Assembly: GCF_003427025.1 (NCBI RefSeq)
Contig: NZ_QVAI01000006.1
Location: 310,001 to 374,000, forward strand
Source: Jiangella endophytica
GTDB lineage: Bacteria > Actinomycetota > Actinomycetes > Jiangellales > Jiangellaceae
DNA: 64,000 bases
Direction of reading: 5' to 3'
Numbering within the stretch: the first letter of the stretch is position 1; each line of letters opens with the position of its first letter. Shown here piece after piece: positions 36,422-46,634 of this stretch. The translations under genes and the position numbers were made by a program. A model generated the notes under the pieces. That model was not told the DNA's origin. It saw only the letters and a list, made by a program, of their open reading frames with translations, and ran no database searches.

Positions 36422-37308
36422 CCGACCTCATCGCTCGCGCCGTCGGCGTCTCGCGTCGCTACGGCGACGTCGTCGCGCTGGACCAGGTCGACCTCGACAT
36501 CCCGCGCGGCCAGCTGGTCGGGCTGCTCGGCCCGAACGGCGCCGGGAAGTCGACGCTGATCAACCTGTTCGTGGGCCTGCGCCGGCCGGACGACGGGCGC
36601 GTGGAGATCCGTGGCGCCGACCCGATGACGCCGGCGACGCGGCGCATCCTCGGGGTCACGCCGCAGGAGACCGGGCTGCCGCTGAGCCTGCGTGTCGGCG
36701 AGACCGCGAACCTCGTGTCGGCGCACTTCGTGAACCCGGTGCCGCCGGACGAGTTGTTCGCGCGGTTCGGCCTGACGGGGCTGGAGGGACGCCAGTGCGG
36801 CGCGCTCAGCGGCGGGCAGCGCCGCCGCCTGGCCGTCGCGCTGGCATTCGCCGGCCGGCCCGAGATCGTCTTCCTGGACGAGCCGACCACCGGCCTCGAC
36901 GTCGACGCGCGGCATCAGCTCTGGGACGGCATCCGCGCGTTCCACGGCGAGGGGGGCACCGTCGTGCTGACCAGCCACTACCTCGAGGAGGTCGAGGCGC
37001 TGGCGGAGCGGGTCGTCGTCATCGACCACGGCCGCGTCATCCGCGACGGCAGCACCGCCGAGATCCGCGACGTCGCGGGGATGCGCCGGGTCAGCGTCGC
37101 GGCGGCCGACCTGCCGGAACTGCCCGGCGTCGTGTCCACCGACCGCGACGACGCCGGCCGCGTCCACCTCATGACGACGGACGCCGACCAGCTGGTCCGC
37201 ACGCTGGTCGCGTCGGGCGTGCCGTTCCGCGGCCTCGAGGTGCGCAGCACGTCACTCGAGGACGCGTTCCTGGCCCTGACCACCGACGACCACCGGAGCC
37301 TCGCATGA
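36418..37308 (+). CDS. ABC transporter ATP-binding protein (drug/lipid exporter, ABC-2 type)
   Basis: The 296-aa ATPase has Walker A GPNGAGKST, Q-loop PQETG, signature LSGGQRRRLAVALAF, Walker B IVFLDEPTTGLD, and H-loop TSHYLEE. A C-terminal extension of about 70 residues is of the DrrA type. It powers the permease encoded next (ATGA overlap). Confidence 0.94.
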   Translation: MTDLIARAVGVSRRYGDVVALDQVDLDIPRGQLVGLLGPNGAGKSTLINLFVGLRRPDDGRVEIRGADPMTPATRRILGVTPQETGLPLSLRVGETANLVSAHFVNPVPPDELFARFGLTGLEGRQCGALSGGQRRRLAVALAFAGRPEIVFLDEPTTGLDVDARHQLWDGIRAFHGEGGTVVLTSHYLEEVEALAERVVVIDHGRVIRDGSTAEIRDVAGMRRVSVAAADLPELPGVVSTDRDDAGRVHLMTTDADQLVRTLVASGVPFRGLEVRSTSLEDAFLALTTDDHRSLA

Positions 37309-38042
37309 GCCTCACCCTGACCCACGCCCGCTACCAGTTCGTCGAGACACTGCGCATCCCGGTCGCCGTCATCGCCACCGTGTTCTTCCCGGCGGCGTCC
37401 ATGCTGTTCTTCGTCGTCCCGAACGCGGCGGACGACCCGCGCGCCGCCACCGTCGCGACCGCGTCGATGGTGGTGTTCGCGACGATGGTCACCTGCCTGT
37501 TCCAGTACGGCTCGGGGGTGGCCGAGGACCGCGCGCTGCCGTGGGAGTCGTTCGTGCGGACGCTGCCGACCGGCGCCGGTCCGCGGTTCGCCGCCCGCGT
37601 GCTCGTGGGGACGGCGTTCGTGCTGGTGGCGGTGGTCCCGGTGGTGCTCATCGCCGTGCTGTTCACGGAGGCGACACTGACGCCGGCCCGATTCCTCGCC
37701 GCACTCGGCGGGCTGGTCGTCGCCGTCGTGCCGTTCACGCTGCTGGGCCTGGCCATCGGCTACTCGCTGCCGGCCAAGGCCGCCACCGCCGTGGCGACCA
37801 TCTCGTTCCTGCCGCTGGCCTTCGGCGGCGGCCTCATGGGCGACCCCGAGGACCTGCCCGGGTTCATCGACACCATCGCCCCGTTCCTGCCGACGCGCGG
37901 CGCGGCGGAGCTGATCTGGGCGGCGGTCTCGGACTTCACCGTCGACCCGCTGTCGATGGTCATGCTCGCGGTGTGGACGGTGGCGGCCGGCGGCGCCGCG
38001 GTGTTCGCCTACCGCCGCGACGAGGGCCGCCGGTTCAGCTGA
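37305..38042 (+). CDS. ABC-2 type permease
   Basis: The 245-aa product has six membrane helices with the ABC-2 layout. A re-entrant region LPWESFVRTLPTGAGPRFAA lies after helix 2, and helix 5 carries FLPLAFGGGLMGDPEDLPG. Exported substrate is unknown. Last gene of the operon that starts at 35472. Confidence 0.9.
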   Translation: MSLTLTHARYQFVETLRIPVAVIATVFFPAASMLFFVVPNAADDPRAATVATASMVVFATMVTCLFQYGSGVAEDRALPWESFVRTLPTGAGPRFAARVLVGTAFVLVAVVPVVLIAVLFTEATLTPARFLAALGGLVVAVVPFTLLGLAIGYSLPAKAATAVATISFLPLAFGGGLMGDPEDLPGFIDTIAPFLPTRGAAELIWAAVSDFTVDPLSMVMLAVWTVAAGGAAVFAYRRDEGRRFS

Positions 38043-38139
38043 GCCGAATGGCCACGGCACCCGGAATCCCGGAAAGTCGGGCCTAATTTACCGGTTCGTT
38101 ATTGCACCGTCAATAGCATCTTGTCTCGCGACATGAGCA

Positions 38140-38168
38140 TTGACCCTCAGGATTCCTGTCGCTAGGTT
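38140..38168 (+). promoter_or_regulatory. promoter of the M14 peptidase gene
   Basis: TTGACC (38140-38145) and TAGGTT (38163-38168) are separated by 17 bases, a good vegetative-type promoter. It lies in the 210-bp gap after the ABC permease and leaves an untranslated leader of about 77 bases before the GGAGG and ATG 38253. Confidence 0.65.
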
Positions 38169-38252
38169 ACGTGGACCCCCACATCAGTTTGTCCGGCGAT
38201 CCGCAGGGCACCGAGATGCGTCGCCGGGCACTATTCACCGGAGGTCCCGACG

Positions 38253-40883
38253 ATGTCAATGAAGCGCGCTCTGACGGGTGTGGCCGCAGCCGCCCTCGCC
38301 GCAACTGTGCTGGTCGTCGTGCCAGGCGAGCGAGGAACGAGCACCGCGGACGCTGCTGCTGATGACATTCCCACGCCAACGGAATTCTTCGGATTCGCCA
38401 TGGGCACCAGCGGAAAGCTGGCGCCTTTCGAGCAGATCAAGGACTACTTCGAGCTGGTCGCCGAGGAATCGGACAGCGTCGAGTACGAGGTTGCCGGCAC
38501 CACCACGATGGGCAACGAATACCCGGTCCTGCGGGTGAGTTCGGCGCAGAACCTGGCCCGGCTCGACGAGATCCTGGACGCCAACGAACGACTGGCCGAC
38601 CCGCGCGCGGACCTCACCGAGAGCGAGGCCCGCACACTGGCCGAGCAGAGCGTCCCGGTCTACTACCTCGAGGCGACCCTGCATTCCAGCGAGGTGGGCA
38701 ACCTGCCGGCGCTGGTCGACGTGATCCACCGGCTGTCGACCGAGCGGTCGGAGTACGTCCAGAACATCCTGGACAACCTCGTGATCCTGGTGGTGCCGTC
38801 GGCCAACCCGGACGGCCAGCATCTGATGGTCGACTACTTCAACGAGACCGAGGGCACGAGCTACGCCCGCACGTACCCGGACCTCTACCACAAGTACGTC
38901 GGGCACGACAACAACCGCGACTGGATCTTCTTCACCCAGGAGGAGTCGCGCATCCGCACCCGCCTGGAGCAGCGGTACCGGCCGGTGATCCTGCACTTCA
39001 TGCACCAGGCCGGCGCCAACAGCCCGCGCATGTGGGTGCCGCCGTTCGACGAGCCGCTCGGCCCGAACATCGACTCCATCACGATCTCCGCGTCGAACGC
39101 ACTGGGCGCCGAGATCGCCAATGCCGCCGCCGAGGAAGGCCTGCCCGGCGTCAGCACCGACGACGCGTACGGCATCTTCTGGAACGCCGACGTGTTCGGC
39201 ACCGGCCCGCACCGCGGCGCGTCGCTGTTCCTGCACGAGATCGCCTCGGTGCGCGACCTCGCCCTGCCGTTCTCCAACCCCGACGGCACCCCGCCCGGCG
39301 CCCGCGACCGAACGATGCGCACGTTCGACCCGTACACCGACGAGACCTGGACGCTGGAGCAGATCGTCGAGTACGCGAAGCTGTCGATGTACACCGGCCT
39401 GGAGAGCGTGGCCAAGGACGCCGACGACTGGCTGTACAACAACCTCTACCAGGTCAACCGCAAGAACATGGAGCCCGACGGCGGACCCGAGACCTACCTC
39501 GTCCCGGCCGGCCAGCGCGACCCGTACGCCGTCAAGCAGCTGGTCGAGATCTTCGACATCGCCGGCGTCGAGGTCGACCGCGCGCTGTCGACGGTGCGGG
39601 TGGGCCGGCAGACCTATCCGGCCGGCACGCTGTTGATCCAGTCGCAGCAGCCGATGGGCAGCTGGGTCGACCAGGTGCTGGAGCTCGACCAGTACCCGAA
39701 CCAGGCCCGCAAGTGCGCCGACTGCCCGTTGATCATGCCGTACAGCGAGACCACCGACAATCTCGCGATGCTGCTCGGGCTGACGGTGCAGCAGGTCGAC
39801 GACGCGCGGGTGGCTCGCACCGAGCGGATCTCGGCCGCGGACATCACGGCGCCGGCGGTGCCGAACGCTCCGGCCAACGGCGCCTACCTGGTGCGGCCGA
39901 CGACGTACGGGCTCACGCACGCGATCGCCCGGCTGCAGGAGGACGACGTCCCGGTGTTCCGCGCGGCGTCGGGCTTCGGCGTCGGCAACACGACCTACGA
40001 ACCGGGCACCCTGATCGTGCCCGCGACGGCGGCCGCCCGCGGCACGCTGACCGAGGTGTCGCAGCTCACCGCGCTGCCGGTGACGACGTCGCCGCAGGTG
40101 CCCGCGGTCGACGCGCTGGAGCTGAAGCCGGACACCAGGATCGGCCTGATTCGCGGGGCGAACAACATGCCCGGCGGCTGGCTCATGTGGCTGGCCGACA
40201 CCTACGGGCTGAACTACGAGGTGGTCGAGGCCGATGACTACGCGAACCTGGCGCAGTTCGACACCATCCTCGTCGCGCCGGGCGTCACCAAGGCGCGCAT
40301 CGTCACCGGCCTGAACCCGGCGCAGTACCCCGAGGAGTACCACTGGGCCCGCGGCGTCGGCGAGGCCGGCTGGCAGGCACTGGCGACGTGGGTGCGCGAC
40401 GGCGGCAACCTGGTGGCGGTCGGCACGGCGGCGGAGACGGCGCGCGAGTTGCTGGGGCTGCCGATCACCAACGCGACGCCGGCCGACCGGGCGGCGTTCA
40501 GCGCTCCCGGCACGCTGCTCAACGCGCAGTTCGACCCGGCCGCCCCGGCCACCTGGGGCATGCCGGCGAACTGGCCGATCTGGTTCAACAACAGCCCGGC
40601 GTACCGGGTGGCGGCCGACGCCGGCGCCACCGTCGGCGCCACGTACCCGGCCACGGGTGAGCTCCTGGCCAGTGGCTACGCGCACGGCCAAGCGACCCTG
40701 GCCGGGCTGGCCAACGTCGTGACCGTGCCGGTCGGCGCCGGCGAGGCGACCGTGGCGAGTGCGGACATCACGTTCCGCAGCTGGCCGCGGGCGACGTGGA
40801 CGATCGTGTCCAACGCGCTGTACAACGGCCCCGGCACCACGGTGCCGGCGGCGGAGCTGGCGGCGCGGCTGAAGGCCCGGTAG
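38253..40883 (+). CDS. large secreted M14-family zinc carboxypeptidase
   Basis: The 876-aa protein starts behind GGAGGTCCCGACG. Residues 1-36 are a signal peptide. The M14 domain has the zinc pair His144/Glu147 (LHSSEVGN), VPSANPDGQH, substrate-binding NNRDW, a third ligand His in HFMHQAG (251, probably), and LHEIASVR further on. About 400 C-terminal residues follow with glutamine-amidotransferase-like alternating strands; such tails occur in large actinobacterial M14 proteins. It should trim C-terminal residues from extracellular peptides. Confidence 0.9.
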   Translation: MSMKRALTGVAAAALAATVLVVVPGERGTSTADAAADDIPTPTEFFGFAMGTSGKLAPFEQIKDYFELVAEESDSVEYEVAGTTTMGNEYPVLRVSSAQNLARLDEILDANERLADPRADLTESEARTLAEQSVPVYYLEATLHSSEVGNLPALVDVIHRLSTERSEYVQNILDNLVILVVPSANPDGQHLMVDYFNETEGTSYARTYPDLYHKYVGHDNNRDWIFFTQEESRIRTRLEQRYRPVILHFMHQAGANSPRMWVPPFDEPLGPNIDSITISASNALGAEIANAAAEEGLPGVSTDDAYGIFWNADVFGTGPHRGASLFLHEIASVRDLALPFSNPDGTPPGARDRTMRTFDPYTDETWTLEQIVEYAKLSMYTGLESVAKDADDWLYNNLYQVNRKNMEPDGGPETYLVPAGQRDPYAVKQLVEIFDIAGVEVDRALSTVRVGRQTYPAGTLLIQSQQPMGSWVDQVLELDQYPNQARKCADCPLIMPYSETTDNLAMLLGLTVQQVDDARVARTERISAADITAPAVPNAPANGAYLVRPTTYGLTHAIARLQEDDVPVFRAASGFGVGNTTYEPGTLIVPATAAARGTLTEVSQLTALPVTTSPQVPAVDALELKPDTRIGLIRGANNMPGGWLMWLADTYGLNYEVVEADDYANLAQFDTILVAPGVTKARIVTGLNPAQYPEEYHWARGVGEAGWQALATWVRDGGNLVAVGTAAETARELLGLPITNATPADRAAFSAPGTLLNAQFDPAAPATWGMPANWPIWFNNSPAYRVAADAGATVGATYPATGELLASGYAHGQATLAGLANVVTVPVGAGEATVASADITFRSWPRATWTIVSNALYNGPGTTVPAAELAARLKAR

Positions 40884-40897
40884 CCGGCCGACTCGTC

Positions 40898-40934
40898 CCG
40901 CCCCCGTGGTCCGGCGCCCGGACCGCGGGGGCGG
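40898..40934. terminator. bidirectional hairpin between the peptidase and ferritin genes
   Basis: Arms of 16 bases (40898-40913 and 40919-40934) pair with one G-T wobble around a 5-base loop. The hairpin fills most of the 57-bp gap between convergent genes. Confidence 0.75.
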
Positions 40935-40940
40935 CGCGTG

Positions 40941-41447
40941 CTACTGGTCCTGGCCGGGGGTGCGGGCGCCGAGCTCGGCGTCGAGGCGCAGCAGGCCGGG
41001 GCCGTCGTCGCCGATGAGGTGCAGGCGGCCGAGGACCTCCGAGACCGTGGACTCCTCCTCGATCTGCTCCTCGACGAACCAGCTGAGCAGCGGCAGGCTG
41101 TCGATGTCGCCCTCGGCGACGGCGAGGCGGTACAGCGACCGGATGGACTCGGACACCCGCTGCTCGTGCGCCAACGACGCCTCGAACGCCGCCACCACTG
41201 TGGGGCCGGGGTCCTTCGGCGCCGAGATGTCGCCGATCTGCGGGCGGTTGCCGCGGTCGGTGACGTGCTGGGTGAACTTGGCCGCGTGCACACGCTCCTC
41301 GTCGGACTGGATGCGCATCCACGACGCCATACCCGGCAGATTGGCGTCCTCGAGCGCGATGGCCAGCTGCAGGTACGCGATCGACGACTCGAGCTCCAGC
41401 GTGATCTGCTCGGAGAAGGCCTTGGCAAGCGTGTCGTTGAGCTTCAT
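40941..41447 (-). CDS. ferritin
   Basis: The 168-aa four-helix protein has ferroxidase-centre residues at the expected places: Glu18 in ITLELESS, Tyr25, Glu50/Glu51 and His54 in SDEERVHAA, and further Glu in EEQIEEES. Typical non-heme bacterial ferritin (Ftn/BfrB type) storing iron in the cytoplasm. No iron-responsive operator was recognised. Confidence 0.94.
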   Translation of the reverse strand: MKLNDTLAKAFSEQITLELESSIAYLQLAIALEDANLPGMASWMRIQSDEERVHAAKFTQHVTDRGNRPQIGDISAPKDPGPTVVAAFEASLAHEQRVSESIRSLYRLAVAEGDIDSLPLLSWFVEEQIEEESTVSEVLGRLHLIGDDGPGLLRLDAELGARTPGQDQ

Positions 41448-41531
41448 GTGGTCGACGTTAACGCAGCTCAGAACGCATTTCCACGAAGTCGTGCCTATCC
41501 TTGCGTAGGTTCGCCGAACCTGTCTGCGGGC

Positions 41532-43466
41532 TCATTCGCGCGCGGCCGCCAGGACGACGGGACGGGTGCGGGTCACGAGCAGCGAGACGGCCGGCGCCAC
41601 GACGGCGGCCAGCAACAGCGTGCCGCCGGCCGTCGCGGCGGCGAGCATCCACGGGACCTCGACGATCGCCGTGCCGACGGACCGGCGGGCCGCGACGGCG
41701 ATGCCGGCGAGCGCGGCGGCCACCACGAGCGCGCCGAGGACGAGACCCGTCGAGGTGACGATGAGCGCTTCCACGGCTGTGGTCGCGACCACCTGGCCGC
41801 GGGTCAGTCCGGAGAGCCGCGCGACGGCGTGCTCCCGGCGTCGGCCGGTGCCGGCGATGACGATGGCGTTGACGACTGCCATGACGGTGTAGAGCGCGGC
41901 GAGCACCAGGAGCACGGTGAGCGTGGCGGTGTTGGTCCGCTGCTGGTCACGGGCGGCCGCGGCGATCCAGGCGTCGACGCCGATGACCTCGCCGTAGGCG
42001 CCGGCCGCCTGCGCCACCGTCGCCGGGTCGTGGCCCGCCGCGACGCGGAGCAGGACGTCGGCGGGCGCGGCGGCCAGCTCGGCCTCGGGCACCAGGTCGC
42101 GCGGCACGAGGATCTGCTGCCGGCCCGAGAGCCGCTCGGGCAGGACCACGGCGATCCGCACGTCGACGAGGGTGTCGCCGATGACCACCGTCGCGCGCTC
42201 GCCCGGTGTGTGGCGGACGCCGTCGGTGGGCCGCTGCATCACCGCGATCGCGGGCCCCGTGAGGTCGGAGAGCTCACCGGCGACCGGGCGGACCCGATGC
42301 ACCCGGCCGTACGCGTCGGGGTCGATGACGGCGATCCCGTCGAGCTGCCGCTCGGTCGCGGGGCCCTCGTCGTCGGTGGCGGGCAGGTCCACGGCGAGCG
42401 GCAGCACCTGTTCGGCCGACGCCGCGTCCACCCCCGGCAGCCGGGCGAGGTCGCCGGTGTGCGCGCCGGTCGTGGCGACCACCAGGTCCGCGTCGGTCCG
42501 TGTGCGTTGCTCGACGGTGACCGCGCTGGTCGTGGCGTTCACGGCGCCGGTGATGCTGAGCACCATCGCGACCAGCACGATCACCGGGGCCGCGGTCGAG
42601 GCCGACCGCTGGACGCCGTCGCGGACGTTGGAGTGAGCGAGGCGGCCGAGGGTGCTCGCCCGCGCCGGGGCGCCGAGGAGCAGGCTCACCGGCGGCAGCA
42701 GCGCCGGGCCGAGCAGGCTGAACGCGACCGCCCCGGTGATCGCGACCCCGAGGCCCAGCGCCAGGGCGACGACGACACCGACGAACGAGGCGGCGACGAC
42801 CTGCGCGACGGTCAGTGCCAGCATCGCCAGGCCGCCGGCCCACCGTCCGGCGGTCATCACCGACGCCGCCGCGGGGGCGCCGCGCACCGCCTCCAACGGC
42901 GGGATCCGCGCCGCGCGCCGTGACGCGGCCGCCACTCCGAGCACGGCCACCGCGACGCCGATGCCGGCGGCGACCCACCCGGGCCACGCCGGGCGGGTGA
43001 GGACGAACCCGTCCGGCACGAACTCGGCCCGCCGCAGCAACCACAGCTGCATTCGCACCGCCGGGCCGCTCAGCGGGAGGCCGAGGGCCGCGCCGGCGGT
43101 CCCGAGGAGCACCGCCTCCCCGGTGAGGACCAGCCGCACCTGGAGGCGTCCGGCACCGAGCAGCCGCAAGAGGGCGAGGTCCCGGCGGCGTTCGGCGACG
43201 GTGAACGAGAACGTGGTCGCGACGATGAAGACGGTGAGGAACCCGGCGAGTATCGCGCTGATGATCATCACGGTGGCCACGCCGTCGAACGCGTCGCGGA
43301 CGGTGGCCGCCTCGTGCGGCGGCAGGCCACCGGTATCGGGCGGTGTGGCGGACGCGGCGATCGTCACGGCGGAGGCGATCAGCGCGACTCCGGCGGCGAC
43401 GGTGACGACGGCGCCGGCGAACAGCGGCCAGCGATCGCGGAACCCGCGCAGCGACAGGCCGATCAC
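41532..43466 (-). CDS. FtsX-type ABC permease (MacB-like family)
   Basis: The 644-aa protein has two FtsX domains. An N-terminal helix and a block of helices around residues 60-285 (FSFTVAERRRDLALLRLLGA is the first cytoplasmic signature) come first. A large extracytoplasmic region (about 310-500) follows, then a second block with GRRREHAVARLSGLTRGQVV. It pairs with the ATPase encoded upstream (ATGA overlap). These systems act in mechanotransmission or export of lipids and peptides; substrate unknown. Confidence 0.9.
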   Translation of the reverse strand: MIGLSLRGFRDRWPLFAGAVVTVAAGVALIASAVTIAASATPPDTGGLPPHEAATVRDAFDGVATVMIISAILAGFLTVFIVATTFSFTVAERRRDLALLRLLGAGRLQVRLVLTGEAVLLGTAGAALGLPLSGPAVRMQLWLLRRAEFVPDGFVLTRPAWPGWVAAGIGVAVAVLGVAAASRRAARIPPLEAVRGAPAAASVMTAGRWAGGLAMLALTVAQVVAASFVGVVVALALGLGVAITGAVAFSLLGPALLPPVSLLLGAPARASTLGRLAHSNVRDGVQRSASTAAPVIVLVAMVLSITGAVNATTSAVTVEQRTRTDADLVVATTGAHTGDLARLPGVDAASAEQVLPLAVDLPATDDEGPATERQLDGIAVIDPDAYGRVHRVRPVAGELSDLTGPAIAVMQRPTDGVRHTPGERATVVIGDTLVDVRIAVVLPERLSGRQQILVPRDLVPEAELAAAPADVLLRVAAGHDPATVAQAAGAYGEVIGVDAWIAAAARDQQRTNTATLTVLLVLAALYTVMAVVNAIVIAGTGRRREHAVARLSGLTRGQVVATTAVEALIVTSTGLVLGALVVAAALAGIAVAARRSVGTAIVEVPWMLAAATAGGTLLLAAVVAPAVSLLVTRTRPVVLAAARE

Positions 43467-44239
43467 CGGCGCTCCAGCCCGGCCAGGGTGGCCGCGACCG
43501 CACCGGCCGACGGCCGCTCCAGCCGGTCGGCGATGCCGCCGTCGACCAGGAAGACGACGCTGTCGGCGGCCGCCGCCGCGGCGGGGTCATGGGTGACCAT
43601 GACGACGGTCTGGCCGCCGTCCACCATCCGGCGGAGCAGGCCGAGCACCGTCCGGGACGCGGCGGAGTCCAGCGCCCCGGTGGGCTCGTCGGCGAACAGC
43701 ACCGCCGGGCGCGTCGCGATCGCCCGGGCCAGCGCCACTCGCTGCTGCTGGCCGCCGGAGAGCTGGCCGGGCTTGTGACGGGCGCGGTCACCGAGCCCGA
43801 CGGACTCGAGCGCGGCACGGATCCGCGCGCGAGACGGGCGGGCGCCCGCCAGTCGCAACGGCAGGGCGACGTTCTGGGCAGCGGTCAGCGAGCCGACCAG
43901 GTTGAAGTTCTGGAAGGCGAAGCCGACCGCGGTGCGCCGTAGCCGGGTCAACGCCCGATCGGAGGCCCCGGTGATGTCCTCGCCGGCCAGCACGACCCGG
44001 CCGGCGTCGGCCCGTTCGAGCCCGGCCAGGCAGTGCAGCAGCGTGGACTTCCCCGAGCCCGATGGGCCCATGACGGCCAGCCAGGTCCCGGGCGGGACCT
44101 GGAGGCTCACGTCGGTCAGTGCGGCCACCGACGTGGCCCCGGCACCGTAGGTCCTGGTCACCCCGATGGCGGCGACCGCCGCGTCGGGCGGGCCCGCGCG
44201 GCCGGAGAGGGCGGGTGGGAGTGGCGTCGTCTCGGACAT
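43463..44239 (-). CDS. ABC transporter ATP-binding protein (MacB/LolD family)
   Basis: ATG 44239 is chosen over a longer frame. The 258-aa protein has Walker A GPSGSGKST, the Q-loop FQNFNL, signature LSGGQQQRVALARAI, Walker B VLFADEPTGALD, and H-loop THD. It works with the FtsX-type permease. It diverges by 105 bp from the membrane LuxR-type regulator. Confidence 0.93.
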   Translation of the reverse strand: MSETTPLPPALSGRAGPPDAAVAAIGVTRTYGAGATSVAALTDVSLQVPPGTWLAVMGPSGSGKSTLLHCLAGLERADAGRVVLAGEDITGASDRALTRLRRTAVGFAFQNFNLVGSLTAAQNVALPLRLAGARPSRARIRAALESVGLGDRARHKPGQLSGGQQQRVALARAIATRPAVLFADEPTGALDSAASRTVLGLLRRMVDGGQTVVMVTHDPAAAAAADSVVFLVDGGIADRLERPSAGAVAATLAGLERR

Positions 44240-44344
44240 CGTGGTCCATCCAAAGCCGGCGACGCCGGTTCCGGTATGGGCGTGCACGAGACATTCGCTC
44301 GTCCACGGGGGGTAGCGCGGACGCCACCCCCGTACGGTGAGGGC

Positions 44345-44917
44345 ATGACTTCGCCAGCCGGCGCCCTGGTGGCGCAGCGTGCGCTCCCACTACCGGCCAC
44401 CGTCCTGCTCGCGGCCGCGCTCGCGGTGATCGACGTCGTCGTCGTGGTCGTCGCCGCCACGCTGCCCGCCATCCTCATGGTGGCGCCCGCCCTGGTCGGT
44501 GCCGATCAGATCGATCTCGGCTTCTGGCTGATCGACACCAGCGGCGAAGCCTGGCTCACGGTGCTGCCCGGAGCGGCGCTGCTGACCGCCGAGCTGTACG
44601 TGTTCGCCCGGCTCGGCCGGGCTCAGCTCCGCCTCGTCCGCCGGTCGGCGGCACCGGTGCCGTCGCGCCGGGTGGCGGCACCGGAGCCGGGCCGGTCCAC
44701 GTTCGTGCACGCGCTCACGCCCCGCGAACGCGAGGTGCTGGAGCTGATGGCGGAGGGGTTGACCAACACGGTCATCGCGGGCCGGCTCTTCGTGAGCGAG
44801 GCGACGGTGCGCAAGCACATCGGCCGCATCTTCGCCAAGCTCGGTGTCGACCGCGAGTCCGCCGACCGCCGGGTGACGGCCGTCGTCGCCTACCTGCGCG
44901 ACGACGCACAGGGCTGA
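44345..44917 (+). CDS. membrane-anchored LuxR-type regulator
   Basis: ATG 44345 is preceded by GGTGAGGG. The 190-aa protein has two or three membrane helices in residues about 18-95. A LuxR/GerE HTH follows: LTPREREVLELMAEGLTNTV, then IAGRLFVSEATVRKHI, and FAKLGV. Receiver and kinase domains are absent, so the membrane part itself may sense the signal. Its divergence from the FtsX-type ABC operon suggests it controls that operon. Confidence 0.85.
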   Translation: MTSPAGALVAQRALPLPATVLLAAALAVIDVVVVVVAATLPAILMVAPALVGADQIDLGFWLIDTSGEAWLTVLPGAALLTAELYVFARLGRAQLRLVRRSAAPVPSRRVAAPEPGRSTFVHALTPREREVLELMAEGLTNTVIAGRLFVSEATVRKHIGRIFAKLGVDRESADRRVTAVVAYLRDDAQG

Positions 44918-44923
44918 CGGTCG

Positions 44924-46114
44924 CTACCGCACGACGCCGGCTGAGCCCGGCCGCCCGCCGAGCCAGGTGTCGGCGATGATCGGCACGCCGGGCCGGTAGG
45001 CGAGGTGCACGTACGACGGCGCGTCGAGGATGGCGAGGTCGGCGCGGGCGCCGGGCGAGAGCCGTCCGACGTCGGTGCGCCGCAGCGCAGCGGCGCCGCC
45101 CGCCGTCGCCGCCCAGAGCGCCTCGGCCGGCGTCATGCGCATCTCCCGGACCGCCAGCGCGACGCAGAACGGCATCGACGACGTGTAGCAGGAACCCGGG
45201 TTGCAGTCGGTGGCCAGCGCGACGGTGACGCCGGCGGCCAGCAGCCGGCGGGCGTCGGGGTAGGGCGAGCGGGTGGAGAACTCGACGCCGGGCAGCAGCG
45301 TCGCGACAGTGCCCGAGCCGGCCAGTGCGGCGACGTCGGCGTCGTCGAGGAACGTGCAGTGGTCGGCACTGGCGGCGCCGAGCTCGCAGGCCAGCTGGAC
45401 GCCCGGGCCGTGGCCGAGCTGGTTCGCGTGGACCCTCGCGCCGAGGCCGCGGCCGAGGCCCGCCGTCAGCACCGCGCGGGCGGCGTCGGCGTCGAAGGCT
45501 CCGGTCTCGCAGAACACGTCGATCCAGCGGGCGTGCGGCGCGCAGGCGTCGAGCATGGGTCCGGTGACGAGGCCGACGTACGCGGCCGGGTCGGCCTCGT
45601 ACTCGGCCGGCACGACGTGAGCGCCGAGGTAGGTGGTCTCGTCGGTGTGCTCGGCGGCCAGCGCCAGCGCGCGGGCCTCGTCGGCCACCGTCAGGCCGTA
45701 GCCGCTCTTGATCTCGACGGTCGTGGTGCCCTGGCGGCGCATCTCGCGCACGAGCCGGGCGAGGTTGAGGCCGAGCAGTTCGTCGGGAGCGGCCCGGGTG
45801 GCCGCGACGGTCGTGCGGATGCCACCGGCGGCGTAGGGCTGGCCGGTCATGCGCGCGGCGAACTCGGCCGAGCGGTCGCCGGCGAAGACGAGGTGGGAGT
45901 GGCTGTCGACGAAACCGGGAACGACACAGCGTCCGTCGAGGTCGATGCGGGTGTCGGCGCTGGGTGCGGCGGGGGCCGGGCCCACCCAGAGGACCTGACC
46001 ACCGGAGTCGGCGATCAGGGCGGCGCCGGAGATCTCACCGAGTGGCGAGCCGTCGCCCTGTGCGGGGTCGTTCGTGACCAGCAGCCCGATTCCGTCGAGG
46101 AGAGTGGTCGCCAC
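44924..46114 (-). CDS. hutI: imidazolonepropionase
   Basis: The 396-aa amidohydrolase has the HutI motifs: [17 protein letters not shown] (His72/His74 metal ligands), [22 protein letters not shown], and LATDCNPGS. It hydrolyses 4-imidazolone-5-propanoate in histidine breakdown. The other hut genes are not in the window. bldD follows upstream on the same strand with a 22-bp gap, so they might be co-transcribed. Confidence 0.93.
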   Translation of the reverse strand: MATTLLDGIGLLVTNDPAQGDGSPLGEISGAALIADSGGQVLWVGPAPAAPSADTRIDLDGRCVVPGFVDSHSHLVFAGDRSAEFAARMTGQPYAAGGIRTTVAATRAAPDELLGLNLARLVREMRRQGTTTVEIKSGYGLTVADEARALALAAEHTDETTYLGAHVVPAEYEADPAAYVGLVTGPMLDACAPHARWIDVFCETGAFDADAARAVLTAGLGRGLGARVHANQLGHGPGVQLACELGAASADHCTFLDDADVAALAGSGTVATLLPGVEFSTRSPYPDARRLLAAGVTVALATDCNPGSCYTSSMPFCVALAVREMRMTPAEALWAATAGGAAALRRTDVGRLSPGARADLAILDAPSYVHLAYRPGVPIIADTWLGGRPGSAGVVR

Positions 46115-46136
46115 GACGGGAGCCTAACGTGCGGGC

Positions 46137-46634
46137 TCAGGCAGAGCTGGCGGCCAGGACGCCCCACGCGACGAGCTTCTCGCGCAGTTCGGCCGGCGGG
46201 ATCTCGTAGAGCAGTGCGGCCAGCGAGATGTCCTCGGAGCGGATGGTCAGCACCGGGCTGCCGAAGTCGTTGCGCTGCCGCTGGATGGACGCGACGAAGG
46301 TGGCCAGCCGCTCGGCCTCGGGCGGCGCGTTGCGCAGTGCGTCGAGGTCGAGGACCAGCTTGCCCTCTTGCGTCGGGATACGGGACCGGGCGCCGTCGGA
46401 CACCAGAGTGTCGACCGGGACGCCGTAGAACTCGGCGAGCTCGGCGATGCGTCGGATCGACGCCACGCGGTCACCGCGTTCGTAAGAACCGACCACGACA
46501 GCGCGCAGCCGGCCACCGGACTTCTCCTCGACAGCCTGGAGCGACAGCCGCCGACGCTTGCGCAACGCGCGCAACCGTGCGCCCACGACCTTCGCGAAGT
46601 CCTCCTCCGTCGAGTCCGGACTGCCGTCGTTCAT
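46137..46634 (-). CDS. bldD: BldD, c-di-GMP-responsive developmental regulator
   Basis: I use ATG 46634 (GGGGAG upstream), giving 165 aa. The HTH domain carries LQAVEEKSGGR and AVVVGSYERGDR (residues 45-56). The C-terminal domain has WGVL near the end and the c-di-GMP signature R121-N-D123, eight residues, then R132-S-E-D135, matching RxD-X8-RxxD. In Streptomyces a c-di-GMP tetramer dimerises BldD, which then represses sporulation genes. A c-di-GMP-metabolising enzyme is encoded immediately upstream. Confidence 0.93.
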   Translation of the reverse strand: MNDGSPDSTEEDFAKVVGARLRALRKRRRLSLQAVEEKSGGRLRAVVVGSYERGDRVASIRRIAELAEFYGVPVDTLVSDGARSRIPTQEGKLVLDLDALRNAPPEAERLATFVASIQRQRNDFGSPVLTIRSEDISLAALLYEIPPAELREKLVAWGVLAASSA